Assembly (NCBI GenBank): GCA_945906975.1
Contig: CAMDRY010000057.1
Coordinates: 1 to 11,866, forward strand
Length of the DNA: 11,866 bases
Source: Bordetella parapertussis
GTDB lineage: Bacteria; Pseudomonadota; Gammaproteobacteria; Burkholderiales; SG8-39
Direction of reading: 5' to 3'
How positions within the stretch are numbered: position 1 is the first letter of the stretch; each line of letters starts with the position of its first letter. The position numbers were made by a program, and so were the translations under genes. Of the stretch, positions 1 through 8,983 are shown piece after piece. The notes beneath the pieces were generated by a model that saw only the letters and a list, made by a program, of their open reading frames with translations, had not been told where the DNA came from and searched no databases.

Positions 1-580
1 CCCGGGCATCTTTGAGCGTGACGCGCCAGGCCCCGGCTTCGCGCCGCGCCGCGCTGCAGCGCGTGCGCGGCAAAACAGTCGCGCCATGCGTGGCAGCCGA
101 GCGCGCGTTTAACACCACCAGGCGCGCATCGTCCACCCAGCCGTCCGAATAGCTGAAGCCGCGTCGAAACTCGGGCTTGAGGCCCGCACCCGCACCGTCA
201 ACGCAGAGCGCCACACCCCTGGACTTGGGCAGCTGGGTGCGCCCGCCAATATGGTCATACAAAAACAAACCCAAGCGTATCATCCACGCCGGCCGCAGGT
301 GGGGTTCGTGCGGCAACACGAATTCCAAGGGCCAGATGATATGCGGCGCGATAGACATCAACACCTCGCGCTCGGCCAGCGCCTCAGCCACCAGCCGAAA
401 TTCATAATATTCGAGGTAGCGCAGTCCGCCATGGATCAGCTTGCTGCTGGCCGAGGAGGTTGCGCCGGCAAGATCGTGTTGCTCGACAAGCAACACCGAC
501 AGGCCGCGTCCTGCGGCGTCGCGTGCGATACCGGCGCCGTTGATGCCGCCGCCAATGATGACGAGGTCGTATTGATTCAT
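1..580 (-). CDS. glpD: Aerobic glycerol-3-phosphate dehydrogenase, N-terminal part (runs off the left edge)
   Basis: GlpD oxidises sn-glycerol 3-phosphate to dihydroxyacetone phosphate at the cytoplasmic membrane and passes electrons to quinone through FAD. The visible 193 codons start at ATG 580-578 and stay open to the window edge. Residues 5-17 (DLVIIGGGINGAG) form the FAD Rossmann loop, followed by ARDAAGRG (19-26) and the acidic end of strand two, VEQHD (32-36). GATSSASSKLIHGGLRYLE (39-57) is the family signature around the flavin. YSDGWVDDARLVVLNA (144-159) is also typical of GlpD. Family members are roughly 500 residues, so about 60% lies outside. No strong Shine-Dalgarno precedes the ATG, but no better in-frame start is seen and the FAD loop sits at the normal distance from it. 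Other members of the DAO/GlpD superfamily are possible, but the signature fits GlpD well. Confidence 0.9.
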   Translation of the reverse strand, partial: MNQYDLVIIGGGINGAGIARDAAGRGLSVLLVEQHDLAGATSSASSKLIHGGLRYLEYYEFRLVAEALAEREVLMSIAPHIIWPLEFVLPHEPHLRPAWMIRLGLFLYDHIGGRTQLPKSRGVALCVDGAGAGLKPEFRRGFSYSDGWVDDARLVVLNARSAATHGATVLPRTRCSAARREAGAWRVTLKDAR

Positions 581-712
581 GCAGGGCCGGTGCCGGACCG
601 CAAAGCCCAGGCATCTAAGGCAAAGAAAGTCAGAAGGTCAACGTTCGCGCTGGGTCGGTCATGTTTATTGCTCGTGCCCCGATGTTACCGTGTTCCCGTG
701 CGGCACACCGCC

Positions 713-989
713 TTATACGCCTTTCCCGCTGTCGGACGCCGCGCGCAATGCCTTGGGAAAGCGCATGGGCCGGCTTGGCCGGTGCCGCCCTTTCAGCTGG
801 GTCACGGTGCGCGGACGGCGCGATGCCCAACGCGGCGCCGACCTGAACCTGAAACATGATGGCATCACTGGTGCGCACGAAGTGGCGCGGCATTTCAAAA
901 GAGTTTGACTCGATGATGATGCTGGGCTTGCCGAAGCTGCGCGCAAGCTCGACGCGGCGCTTAAGCCGTTTTACCTGCAGGGCTGCCAC
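713..989 (-). pseudogene. Decayed C-terminal fragment of a probable LysR-type transcriptional regulator
   Basis: Read on the minus strand from about 989, the frame gives IIIESNSFEMPRHFVR followed by SDAIMFQVQVGA. This resembles the end of LysR substrate-binding domains, where an E-x-NSFE-xx-R-x-(Y/F)V segment is followed by a strand of the type I-x-FQI-x-IG. About 12 codons later the similarity moves to another frame: TVTQLKGR and MRFPKALRAA, ending at TAA 715-713, recall the family's final (V)LGQL(R/K)GR...RFA...L segment. That needs a frameshift around 805-830 and a short deletion. No helix-turn-helix or first effector subdomain is present upstream; the frame is closed by TAA at 1013-1011. 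I therefore read it as a remnant of about 90 codons of a gene that is normally about 300. The family call comes from recognising the motif, not from an alignment, and is moderate. Confidence 0.45.
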
Positions 990-1289
990 ATCGGCTGCGA
1001 TTGACGATTAACAGTTAAGGATTCACTGACCAATGGGGCAAGCCCCCTTGTATATCCCCCCCTCAGAGGGAAGCTTGTCAAAGGGCTCTCATTTGCAGGA
1101 CTTGATCAGCGCTTACCTAATAGAGATAAGCCTTGGTCAAAAACGACGGCTGTCAGCATCATCGTGTACATCAGTGCATATAAATTGTTCACTTTTGTTT
1201 TTTGAAACCCGCGTCAGGAAAGGGTTTAAGGCGCATTGTCGTGACAATTTTGTCATCCACATCAATCCGGGCGTTGGCCGGTGTAAGGA
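990..1289. other. Non-coding stretch between the LysR remnant and the end of chpA
   Basis: I find no credible gene here on either strand. It contains a GGGG/CCCC mini-palindrome (1035-1046), a run of seven C (1056-1062), a six-base inverted repeat AAACCC/GGGTTT with an 11-base loop (1205-1227), and the half-site cluster listed separately at 1236-1254. No rho-independent terminator with a U-tract is apparent downstream of chpA on the minus strand. On the minus strand a consensus TTGACA (1081-1076) precedes the remnant and glpD, but the nearest TATA-like hexamers are 19-21 bases away, too far for a convincing sigma-70 promoter. Confidence 0.5.
1236..1254. repeat. Three alternating TTGTC/GACAA half-sites spaced 7 bases apart
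   Basis: TTGTC (1236-1240), GACAA (1243-1247) and TTGTC (1250-1254) alternate in orientation with exactly two bases between them. This makes two overlapping inverted repeats: ATTGTC-gt-GACAAT (1235-1248) and TGACAA-tt-TTGTCA (1242-1255). It lies 35 bases beyond the chpA stop codon. It could be an operator or a small hairpin in the chpA 3' region. Nothing in the sequence shows which, and chance is possible. Confidence 0.4.
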
Positions 1290-4200
1290 TCAGGCTTTGG
1301 CTTTGATGAAGCCGGCGATATTGCCAAGCAACTCGTCTTCCTGAAAAGGCTTGCCAAGGTAGACATTCACACCGATCTCCTTGGCATAGGCGCGGTGTTT
1401 GTCGGCCATGCGCGAAGTGATCATGATGATGGGGATGTGCTTCAGGCGCGCGTCGGCACGCACATTGCGCGACAGGTCGAAGCCGTCCATGCGCGGCATT
1501 TCTATATCCACCAGCATCACCGCCGGGGACATGTTTTGCAGTTGCTCCAGCGCATCGACACCGTCCTTCGCGGTAACGAACTGGTAGCCCTCGCGCGCGA
1601 GGAGACGGCCGGTGACCTTGCGCACGGTGAGCGAATCATCCACCACCATGATGACCGGCTCTTCGGGCGCCTCCGGAGGCGCCGCCACCGGCACAACCGG
1701 TACTTCGGCCTCACCGGCCGACGGCTCCGTTGGCGCACGCTGGGCGAGGATGACCGGATTGAGGATGAGGACGATTTCACCCGTGCCCAGCACCGTGGCG
1801 CCGGTAATGCCGGGGATGCGGGCGATTTGCGGGCCGACGTTCTTGACGACGATTTCCTGGTTGCCCACCAGTTCGTCCACCTCGACCGCCACCACGTCGA
1901 TGCCGCTGCGAAGGAACAGCAGGGGCGTCGTGCGCCGCGGCGCCGCAGCGGCCCCCTTTGGCAGTGACAGAAGGCGCGGCAGGTGGTGCAGTTTGTAGCG
2001 GCGGTTGTGCAGTTCGGCGTGGCCGCTTTCATGCGCGGCGGCGATATCCTTGGGCCGCAGCTGCATGATCTGCTCGACCATCGATCCGGGCACGGCGAAC
2101 ATGCGGCCTGCGGCCCGCACCAGCACGGCTTGCGTCACCGCCAGCGTCAAGGGCAGATACAGCGTAAATTTGGCACCCTTGCCTGGCTCGGACTTGATTG
2201 CGACGCGGCCACCCAACGCTACGACCTCGCTCTTCACCACGTCCATCCCAACGCCACGTCCGGCCAGCTGGGTCACATCCTCGGCGGTTGAAAAGCCCGG
2301 CTGGAAGATAAACTCCGCCAGCTCGCTATCGTTTGGCTGTTCGTCTTCGCGCATCAAACCCTGTTTGATGGCCTTTTCCCGGATGCGCGCCAGGTCGAGC
2401 CCAGCACCGTCGTCGGCGAGGGCCAGCACCACATCGTTGCCCTCCTGCCGCAGGTCGAGCCGGATCTCGCCGGTCTCGTTCTTGCCAGCCGCGAGACGCC
2501 GCTCGGTCGATTCGAGGCCATGGGTAATGGCATTACGCAGCAGGTGCTCAAACGGCGCGGTAATACGCTCGAGCACCGACCGGTCCATCTCCACCTGGCC
2601 GCCGCGGATGTCCAGGTTGGCGCGTTTGCCCAGCTCCTTGGCCGTCTGGCGGACGATGCGGTAGAGCCGGTCGCCAATGGACGAAAAGGGCACCATGCGG
2701 ATTCGCATCAGATCTTGCTGCAGGTCGCGGCTCATGCGCGACTGGGCGGCAAGGGCGGCGTCGGTTTCATCCACCGCGGCGGTGAGGTTCTGGTGCACGG
2801 TGCCGACGTCATTGACGCTTTCGGCCATCATGCGTGTGAGTTCCTGAAAACGCGAAAAGCGGTCGAATTCGAGCGCGTCGAAACCCTCTTTTGTTTCAGT
2901 GACGATCTGCTGCTTGGACTGCATTTGCGTCTCGGCCTGGATCTCGACCTCGCGCAATTGTGCGCGCAGGCGCCCCATATTGTCGGTGAGCTCCTGCAGT
3001 GCGGCCTTGAGCACACGCATCTCGCCTTCGATACGGGTGCGGGCGATGCTCACTTCACCGGCCTGATTGACCAGGCCGTCAATCACATCAGCGCGAACCC
3101 GCAGCACACCGGCGCGCACACCCTCTATGTCCCGCGGCACGGCCACGGTTTGCGTCTCACCGCCCGGGATCGCAACTGCGGACGCCACAACAGCCGCACC
3201 CGCTGCAGCCTCGCCCGGCGCTTTGTCGACCGGCCCCTCAAGCCGCGGCCGATTCTGCAGCCGGTCAAGAAGGTAACCCATGCGATCGAGCGAGGTTTCT
3301 AGCCCGTCGAACAGCGACACCGGCGAGGAGCCGAGCGCAACTGCGTTCTCGATGCGCGTTTCCATGTGGTGGGTAAGCTCACCCAAGCCCATGGCGCCGG
3401 CCATGCGCGCACTGCCTTTTAGCGTGTGCAGCAGGCGTTGCAGGTTCTGCCCAAGCGCTGCGTCCGCAGCATTGGCGCGCCAATCGCGCAAGGTATTGCC
3501 GATAGCCGGCACCAGTTCACCGGCCTCCTCGAGGAACACCGGCAGCAGTTGTGGGTCGAGCTCGTCCTCCATGCGAGCCTGCCGGCGCTCGGTTTCGGCT
3601 TGCTCCAGTTCCGCCGCCATCGTGTTCTGTGACGGCGCAGCCGGCAAATCAATCACTTGTGCCAACGCAGGGGGGGGAGGCGCTGTCTCTCCAATAGCGG
3701 GCTGATCAACAGCGGCGGCGCGCGCCAGCGTCGCCGCAGCCATGGCGGCACTTGCCTCATTTTGCGCGTTCTGCGCCGCAGCCACCGCTGCGGTTTCAAG
3801 ACGTTCAATCAGCGCGGTTGCGGCATCCGGAGGAATGCATTCGCTGACACGCATTGCCATGACATCGAGCGCGGCGACCGCCTCGGCAACCGATGCCTGG
3901 TCAAACTCACTGACTGTGCCATAGCAGAGCTGCTGCAACGCACGCTCTAGCGCTTGGCCAAGTTCACGCATGTCCTCCAAACGGATCGTTCCGGCTATGC
4001 CTGCGAGGGTATGCGACGCGCGCAGAAACCCATCACTGACTACGCCGTGGTCCCTGAGAACCTGAAGCTCGGCACGCATCACCGCCAGGTGCGCTGTCGT
4101 TTCACTGATGAAAATGCCGAACAGCGTGGGCGAAACACGAAGCTCGCCGATTTCAACCATGTCGTCCTCGGGAGGCAGGACGGCAACCGGGGCCGCCTCC

Positions 4201-6635
4201 TCGGCGGGCACGGGAACAGGCGCGAGCGGCTCCTCCCCGTGCCTCACACCTTCGGCCATTGCAATCAGCGCCTGTTCGTCGCTGGAACTGCCCCCCTGCT
4301 TGAGGCGTTCAACATTGACGCGAAAATAATCATGCGCAGCGCGCACGAGAGCGGTCAGCGCCGGCGTTGCATCGCGCGCCTCCTGCAGCCAGATGTTGAT
4401 GATCTGCTCGACCGCCCAGGCCGCCTCACCAAGTCGTGTCAACCCGACCATGCGGCCGCTGCCCTTGAGTGTGTGAAAACCGCGGCGGATGACCGTTAGC
4501 GCCTCCTGATTTTGCGGTTGCGCTTCGCTAGTCGCGACATGGCGGGCAATACTCGCCAGCACTTCATCTGCCTCTTCGAGATAAACACCGAGCAACTCGG
4601 CATCCACGATTTCATCCGTGGCATCGATCAGCTTTGTGGTCTCGGCCGAAGGCTCCGGTGCAGCTGTTCCCGGAACGATGCCTTCGATCGCCTCGGCGAG
4701 CGGCTGATGCGGCATCGCCCCGGATTTGTCCAGCATCGAGAGCGCTTCGCTCGCCTGGGTTTCCAGCCTCACGTCAGCTATCAGGCCGGCATCTTTCTGG
4801 ATTGACTCCAGGTTTTGCCGCAACTCCTGCTTGATGATCGAGTCGTTGGGTTTTTCCCTCCAGGCTTCGAACAGCGTTGCAGCATCTTTTTTCTGTTGCT
4901 CAAGCTCAGCCTCGACCGAACCGCCAAGACGCTGGGTACGTTCCATCGCGGTCTCGGGCACGCTTGGCTTGATCGGGCGTACGGCCAGATCAAAGTCGGC
5001 CTTGCCATGCGCGAGCGCCTCGATATAAAAACCAAGCCCGGACAAAGCCTGGGCGACACGCTCAAAGTCTTCCGACTGCGGCGCATAGGTTTCGCTGGCG
5101 AAACGGCTTATGTCCTGACGGCACGCACCGAGCATGTCGCCGGCGCGGGTTTCACCCAGCATGGACAGGGCGCCCAGCACCTGGCGTATGGGTTTGTCGA
5201 GGGCCGTGAGATCTGCGCGCTTGGTGACATCGCGGAAAAATCCGTCCAGCGTTTGCTCTATGGCGCGCAGGTTCGCCTGAATTTCGGCCACCACCTGGTG
5301 CATGGCGAGCCGCTCCTGCGCACGACGCGACATTTCATCCAATAGCGGAATATGGGGCGCGCCGACCGGCGGACGCCCGAGCGCGCACGCCTTTAACCTT
5401 TCGGCCATCACCTGCGCCTGCTGCGCAAACTCGGTGGCTACGCCGGCGTAGTTTTCAAGCGCGTTATCAAGAAGAAGCAAGGATGTCGCCACTTCCATGG
5501 CGACGACCTCGTTGGCTTTTTGTGCACTACTGGCAAGCCAGACACCGATAAGGGCCAGCTCACGGGCGAGTACGGCCATTTCGGTCTTGGGCAATTTTTC
5601 CGCGCCCTCCTTGATCTGCGCGGCAAGGTCCTTGAAAGCGCTCAGGCTAGGCTGGTGGCCTGAAGCGAATTTGTTCCAGGCGTCCTTCGCCTGCGTAACG
5701 TACTCGTGTAAAGCACGTACTTGCGGCTGTTCGGGCAAGGCCGCCGCACGCGCGGCATTACGCTCGGGGATGCTGCCCTCAAGGGCGTAATTGTCGTGCA
5801 CATCGCGCAGCAGGTCGCTCGCCGGTGCCGCGTGTGCGACAAAATAAAGCGTCTCTCGAATCAAGCGTTCGGCGACATTCGCCGAGCCTTCTATCAGCCG
5901 TTTTAACTGCTGCTCAATGCGCATGCACATGCGCTTGGCATCGAGATCCGGGGGAAGCGCATTGTGCGCAAGCGCATCGCAAAAAGCCGCCGCCACCCAC
6001 CAGAAGTCCCGCTGTGTGGGCAATTGCTGCGCCGACTCGATAGCGCTGATAGCCTCGCGCATTTCGTTCGGGCCGGCGGCATCGTGTTTTATCCATTTCA
6101 GCAAACCGCGTTGAAAGCGGCTGCGCTGATCGCGAAAGTACCCGGACGCCTGCTCGGGCGGCATTTGCGCGAGCACATCGGCGCGGCGCGGCGCCCTGTT
6201 CGCGAGGTCGGGGTAATACAGATCGGTCGGGTCGGCCTCGCGGCCGCTTGCCGCCAGCAACTCGCCGTAAGCACCGAGCAGCCGCAGCGGCTGATTGGAG
6301 ACACCGTTAATCAACTGATCGAGATAATCAGAAAGTGCCGCGTACCCGCGCTGGACCCGGCGGAAATTCTCCCCGCTGCAGGGCAGGGTTTCACGCTCAA
6401 GGTTGGTAAGGAATGATTCGAGCTCCTCGGAAACGCGGGTAACGCCGTCCAGCCCGACGACCTGCAACGCACCATGCGCTTGATGCAGATGGGTTTGACT
6501 GGCTTTGAGCAGGCTTTTATCGGCGTTGTTAGCGGCGAATTTCTTCAGCGCATCGAGCGAACGCGCGAGCGACTGGTCAATCTCCCCTTTTACCCAGGAG
6601 AGCGGCCCAACATCAAATTCGACGCGCGAGTTCAT
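1290..6635 (-). CDS. chpA: ChpA, hybrid CheA-type histidine kinase of the type IV pilus chemosensory system
   Basis: This 1781-residue protein is the central kinase of the Pil-Chp pathway controlling twitching motility and, in some species, surface sensing. Order of domains: a long helical N-terminal region (1-670) with degenerate Hpt-like helices and no canonical HTLKG; an Hpt with HTLKGSGRMVG (His721); an Hpt-like domain with HTLAGIAGT (His875), where the usual Lys is Ala; an Ala/Pro-rich linker (about 945-1010); an Hpt with HTLKGSARMAG (His1070); a dimerisation helix region (about 1170-1310); and an ATPase with N-box HLLRNAITHGLE (1364-1375), DDGAGLD (1408-1414) and GRGVGMD (1459-1465). 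These are followed by a CheW-like domain (about 1497-1635) and a receiver with DD 1666-1667, phosphoacceptor Asp1710, Thr1740 and Lys1762. The start MNSRVEFDVGPLSWVKGEID matches the family N-terminus although no clear Shine-Dalgarno precedes it. It begins 27 bases after pilJ. It is shorter than P. aeruginosa ChpA (about 2,470 residues). PilL is an alternative name. Confidence 0.95.
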   Translation of the reverse strand: MNSRVEFDVGPLSWVKGEIDQSLARSLDALKKFAANNADKSLLKASQTHLHQAHGALQVVGLDGVTRVSEELESFLTNLERETLPCSGENFRRVQRGYAALSDYLDQLINGVSNQPLRLLGAYGELLAASGREADPTDLYYPDLANRAPRRADVLAQMPPEQASGYFRDQRSRFQRGLLKWIKHDAAGPNEMREAISAIESAQQLPTQRDFWWVAAAFCDALAHNALPPDLDAKRMCMRIEQQLKRLIEGSANVAERLIRETLYFVAHAAPASDLLRDVHDNYALEGSIPERNAARAAALPEQPQVRALHEYVTQAKDAWNKFASGHQPSLSAFKDLAAQIKEGAEKLPKTEMAVLARELALIGVWLASSAQKANEVVAMEVATSLLLLDNALENYAGVATEFAQQAQVMAERLKACALGRPPVGAPHIPLLDEMSRRAQERLAMHQVVAEIQANLRAIEQTLDGFFRDVTKRADLTALDKPIRQVLGALSMLGETRAGDMLGACRQDISRFASETYAPQSEDFERVAQALSGLGFYIEALAHGKADFDLAVRPIKPSVPETAMERTQRLGGSVEAELEQQKKDAATLFEAWREKPNDSIIKQELRQNLESIQKDAGLIADVRLETQASEALSMLDKSGAMPHQPLAEAIEGIVPGTAAPEPSAETTKLIDATDEIVDAELLGVYLEEADEVLASIARHVATSEAQPQNQEALTVIRRGFHTLKGSGRMVGLTRLGEAAWAVEQIINIWLQEARDATPALTALVRAAHDYFRVNVERLKQGGSSSDEQALIAMAEGVRHGEEPLAPVPVPAEEAAPVAVLPPEDDMVEIGELRVSPTLFGIFISETTAHLAVMRAELQVLRDHGVVSDGFLRASHTLAGIAGTIRLEDMRELGQALERALQQLCYGTVSEFDQASVAEAVAALDVMAMRVSECIPPDAATALIERLETAAVAAAQNAQNEASAAMAAATLARAAAVDQPAIGETAPPPPALAQVIDLPAAPSQNTMAAELEQAETERRQARMEDELDPQLLPVFLEEAGELVPAIGNTLRDWRANAADAALGQNLQRLLHTLKGSARMAGAMGLGELTHHMETRIENAVALGSSPVSLFDGLETSLDRMGYLLDRLQNRPRLEGPVDKAPGEAAAGAAVVASAVAIPGGETQTVAVPRDIEGVRAGVLRVRADVIDGLVNQAGEVSIARTRIEGEMRVLKAALQELTDNMGRLRAQLREVEIQAETQMQSKQQIVTETKEGFDALEFDRFSRFQELTRMMAESVNDVGTVHQNLTAAVDETDAALAAQSRMSRDLQQDLMRIRMVPFSSIGDRLYRIVRQTAKELGKRANLDIRGGQVEMDRSVLERITAPFEHLLRNAITHGLESTERRLAAGKNETGEIRLDLRQEGNDVVLALADDGAGLDLARIREKAIKQGLMREDEQPNDSELAEFIFQPGFSTAEDVTQLAGRGVGMDVVKSEVVALGGRVAIKSEPGKGAKFTLYLPLTLAVTQAVLVRAAGRMFAVPGSMVEQIMQLRPKDIAAAHESGHAELHNRRYKLHHLPRLLSLPKGAAAAPRRTTPLLFLRSGIDVVAVEVDELVGNQEIVVKNVGPQIARIPGITGATVLGTGEIVLILNPVILAQRAPTEPSAGEAEVPVVPVAAPPEAPEEPVIMVVDDSLTVRKVTGRLLAREGYQFVTAKDGVDALEQLQNMSPAVMLVDIEMPRMDGFDLSRNVRADARLKHIPIIMITSRMADKHRAYAKEIGVNVYLGKPFQEDELLGNIAGFIKAKA

Positions 6636-6662
6636 CGTGAGTTGATTGGCTGCGTGAGGCGG

Positions 6663-8909
6663 TCAAGCGATCTTGAAGTTGGAGACCGAGCCCTTGAGCT
6701 CCTCGGCCAGATCCGAAATCTGCCCGATGGACACCGCCGTTTGCTGCGTGCCCTCGGTCGTTTGTTTGGTGATCGCCAGGATGTCCTGCATATTGGCGGC
6801 AACCGCGCCGGCGATGTGCGCCTGCTGCTTGGTGGTTCCGGCAATACCCTCGATCAGCTCTGCCAGCCTGGTCGACACCTGGCTGATCTCGCCAAGGGCC
6901 TGACCCGCGTTATCGGATAGCTTGGCGCCCTCAACCACGCCCTGGGTGCTTTTTTCCATCGCCGCCACCGCCTCCTGGGTATCGGTCTGAATGGTTTTGA
7001 CGATGGCGCCGATTTGCTTGGTCGCCTCAGCCGACCGTTCCGCGAGTCGCTGCACCTCCTCGGCCACCACCGTAAACCCGCGCCCGGCCTCGCCCGCCGA
7101 TGCCGCCTGGATCGCGGCGTTGAGCGCGAGCACGTTGGTCTGTTCCGTGATGTCCGTGATCAGTTCGACGATCTCGCCGATCTCCTGCGAGGACTCACCC
7201 AAGCGCTTGATGCGCTTGGCCGTGTCCTGGATCTGCTCGCGAATTTCGCTCATGCCAGAAATCGAGTTTTGCACCGCCGCTGTGCCTTTCTGGGCCGCCG
7301 CAAGTGACTGGCGCGCCACCGTCGCCGACTCCTCGGCGCTCGTCGACACATTGTTAATGGCGGTGGCCATCGACAATACCGAGTTCGAGGTCTCTAGAAT
7401 TTCCTCGGATTGCTTTTCAGCCGCCGCCAGCAATCGCGTAGAGGTCTCACGCGCGGCATCGGTGGCGTTTGAAACCTGGGCCGCGGCCTTGTTGATCCGG
7501 CCAACCAGTACGCGCAACTCTTCAATGGTGTAGTTAACCGAGTCCGCAATGGCGCCGGTGATATCCTCGCTCACCGTTGCGCTCACCGTCAAATCACCGT
7601 CGGCGAGGCTACCCATTTCATTCATCAGACGCAGAATGGCGTCTTGATTGGACTGGTTCTGGCGCGCGGCATCCTGCCTCTGGCATTCCGACTCTTGCGC
7701 CTGTTGCTGAATGTCATCCCGATACACCTTGATCATTAAAAGTATGACGCCAATGGTGAGGAGCACGAAAAATGTCATGGCGGCAAAGTTCCGCGCGCGC
7801 CCTGCAAGTTCCTCCTGGTACGCATCAGCAAGTTTTTGCGTGGCATTCAGAAGATTCTCCGAATCTGCCAATACGGCCCGTCCCGCAGCCTTCGCGTTGA
7901 CGAGGTTCTGAAGACCGCCGAGTATGTCTGCGATGGCCGGCTGAAACTCCTTGTAGGCAGTCTCAAGCTCGGTCATTTTGCCCGCGGTCTCGCTATCCTT
8001 GGTCGCACCCACGCGCAGTGTGTCGCTGCCTGTCATCAAACCCTGCAGGATGTCGCGGAAGGTATTGGTGTCCTTGCCCATGAGGAACGCGACTTCGGGG
8101 TCGACAACCTCGGAGGCGAGCATGTTGTTCGCATTTTTAGCCAGTCGTTGCGTCAGCATGACCAGCTGGCCGGACAACGCGACTTCACGTTGCGCCGAGC
8201 CCAATTGCAGCTTGAGCGCCGAAACCTGCTCCGCGATGTCGAGCAGTGCCGGATTACGCGAATTGATGCTGCGCACCGAAGAACCCAGGGTAACCAGGTT
8301 TTTTTGCTGTGCCTGAACCAACACGAGGTTCTTGTTGGTTTTCTCCCATTCCTGCGTCAGCGCCTCGAGCATGGGTTGAACCTGATCTGAGGTGGCGGGA
8401 AGTTTTACGCCACCGGGTGCATCGCCGCCGTTGCTCAGCAAGGCGAGCAGGCCGCTGAATGTGTCACGCGCATCGCGCAGGCGACGGAAGGCTTCGGCGC
8501 TGCCCTGCAATCCACCCTGCGTTTCTTTGGCAATCCGCTGGGACAGCATGCGCATCTGGCCCGCCGCAGAAACATACACCGTGCCGTTTGTCGCCATACG
8601 CACGTCGACGAACACGAGCGCTGCAGTGACCAGCAGACAGGCCAGGATAATGGTGCCCAGAATCTGGTACTGCCGGCTGGCCGCCATCTTGCCAATCAAG
8701 GGCAGTGGTGCGCCAGAACGAAGCGCCTCCTGCCTGGCATTTTCCATCACCGTTGTTGCACCCCGTATGACCAGGGTGGAATGCATCGCCGGGTTGGCAG
8801 CCTTGGGCTTGGCTGTGGCAAGCGCAGACGCTTTTGCCGTATCGGTCTGCTTATTTTGTTTTTGGGGCTTGCCTTTCCCGAATTTCAATTCAGGCAGTTT
8901 GAATGCCAT
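6663..8909 (-). CDS. pilJ: PilJ, methyl-accepting chemoreceptor of the type IV pilus system
   Basis: PilJ is the inner-membrane receptor that feeds the ChpA kinase. The 748 residues contain a basic, Lys/Ala/Gln-rich cytoplasmic N-terminal stretch (1-80); a first membrane helix (about 82-102); a periplasmic part with two related PilJ-type modules marked by [11 protein letters not shown] (119-129) and [10 protein letters not shown] (251-260); a second membrane helix (about 374-394); a HAMP-like segment (about 395-470); and a long signalling coiled coil. Its hairpin tip carries [20 protein letters not shown] (589-608) and [18 protein letters not shown] (609-626), the near-invariant kinase-contact region of chemoreceptors. 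The C-terminus (NFKIA) has no CheR-tethering pentapeptide. The ATG has a strong GGAGG four bases upstream. It lies 74 bases after pilI and 27 before chpA. At 748 residues it is longer than P. aeruginosa PilJ (about 680), the excess being mainly N-terminal. Confidence 0.96.
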   Translation of the reverse strand: MAFKLPELKFGKGKPQKQNKQTDTAKASALATAKPKAANPAMHSTLVIRGATTVMENARQEALRSGAPLPLIGKMAASRQYQILGTIILACLLVTAALVFVDVRMATNGTVYVSAAGQMRMLSQRIAKETQGGLQGSAEAFRRLRDARDTFSGLLALLSNGGDAPGGVKLPATSDQVQPMLEALTQEWEKTNKNLVLVQAQQKNLVTLGSSVRSINSRNPALLDIAEQVSALKLQLGSAQREVALSGQLVMLTQRLAKNANNMLASEVVDPEVAFLMGKDTNTFRDILQGLMTGSDTLRVGATKDSETAGKMTELETAYKEFQPAIADILGGLQNLVNAKAAGRAVLADSENLLNATQKLADAYQEELAGRARNFAAMTFFVLLTIGVILLMIKVYRDDIQQQAQESECQRQDAARQNQSNQDAILRLMNEMGSLADGDLTVSATVSEDITGAIADSVNYTIEELRVLVGRINKAAAQVSNATDAARETSTRLLAAAEKQSEEILETSNSVLSMATAINNVSTSAEESATVARQSLAAAQKGTAAVQNSISGMSEIREQIQDTAKRIKRLGESSQEIGEIVELITDITEQTNVLALNAAIQAASAGEAGRGFTVVAEEVQRLAERSAEATKQIGAIVKTIQTDTQEAVAAMEKSTQGVVEGAKLSDNAGQALGEISQVSTRLAELIEGIAGTTKQQAHIAGAVAANMQDILAITKQTTEGTQQTAVSIGQISDLAEELKGSVSNFKIA

Positions 8910-8913
8910 ACAC

Positions 8914-8918
8914 CCTCC
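8914..8918 (-). promoter_or_regulatory. Ribosome binding site of pilJ
   Basis: GGAGG on the minus strand ends four bases before the pilJ ATG (8909-8907). It is the strongest Shine-Dalgarno in the operon and fixes the start of the long N-terminal extension. Confidence 0.75.
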
Positions 8919-8983
8919 AGATCGTTCGCGTTGGTTACGTCATTTGCCAAAATGGGCTTGCATGCTCAGGTACCTTCTCGTCC

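Noticed and set aside
251..859. Plus-strand 202-codon open frame over glpD and the LysR remnant
   Set aside because: It is antisense to the clear GlpD FAD-binding region, has no family motif, and extends over unrelated DNA.
1395..4499. Several plus-strand open frames of 100-260 codons opposite chpA
   Set aside because: They lie antisense to a well-supported kinase gene. Their translations are Arg/His/Ser-rich with no recognisable motif, as expected from the high GC content and codon bias of the opposite strand.
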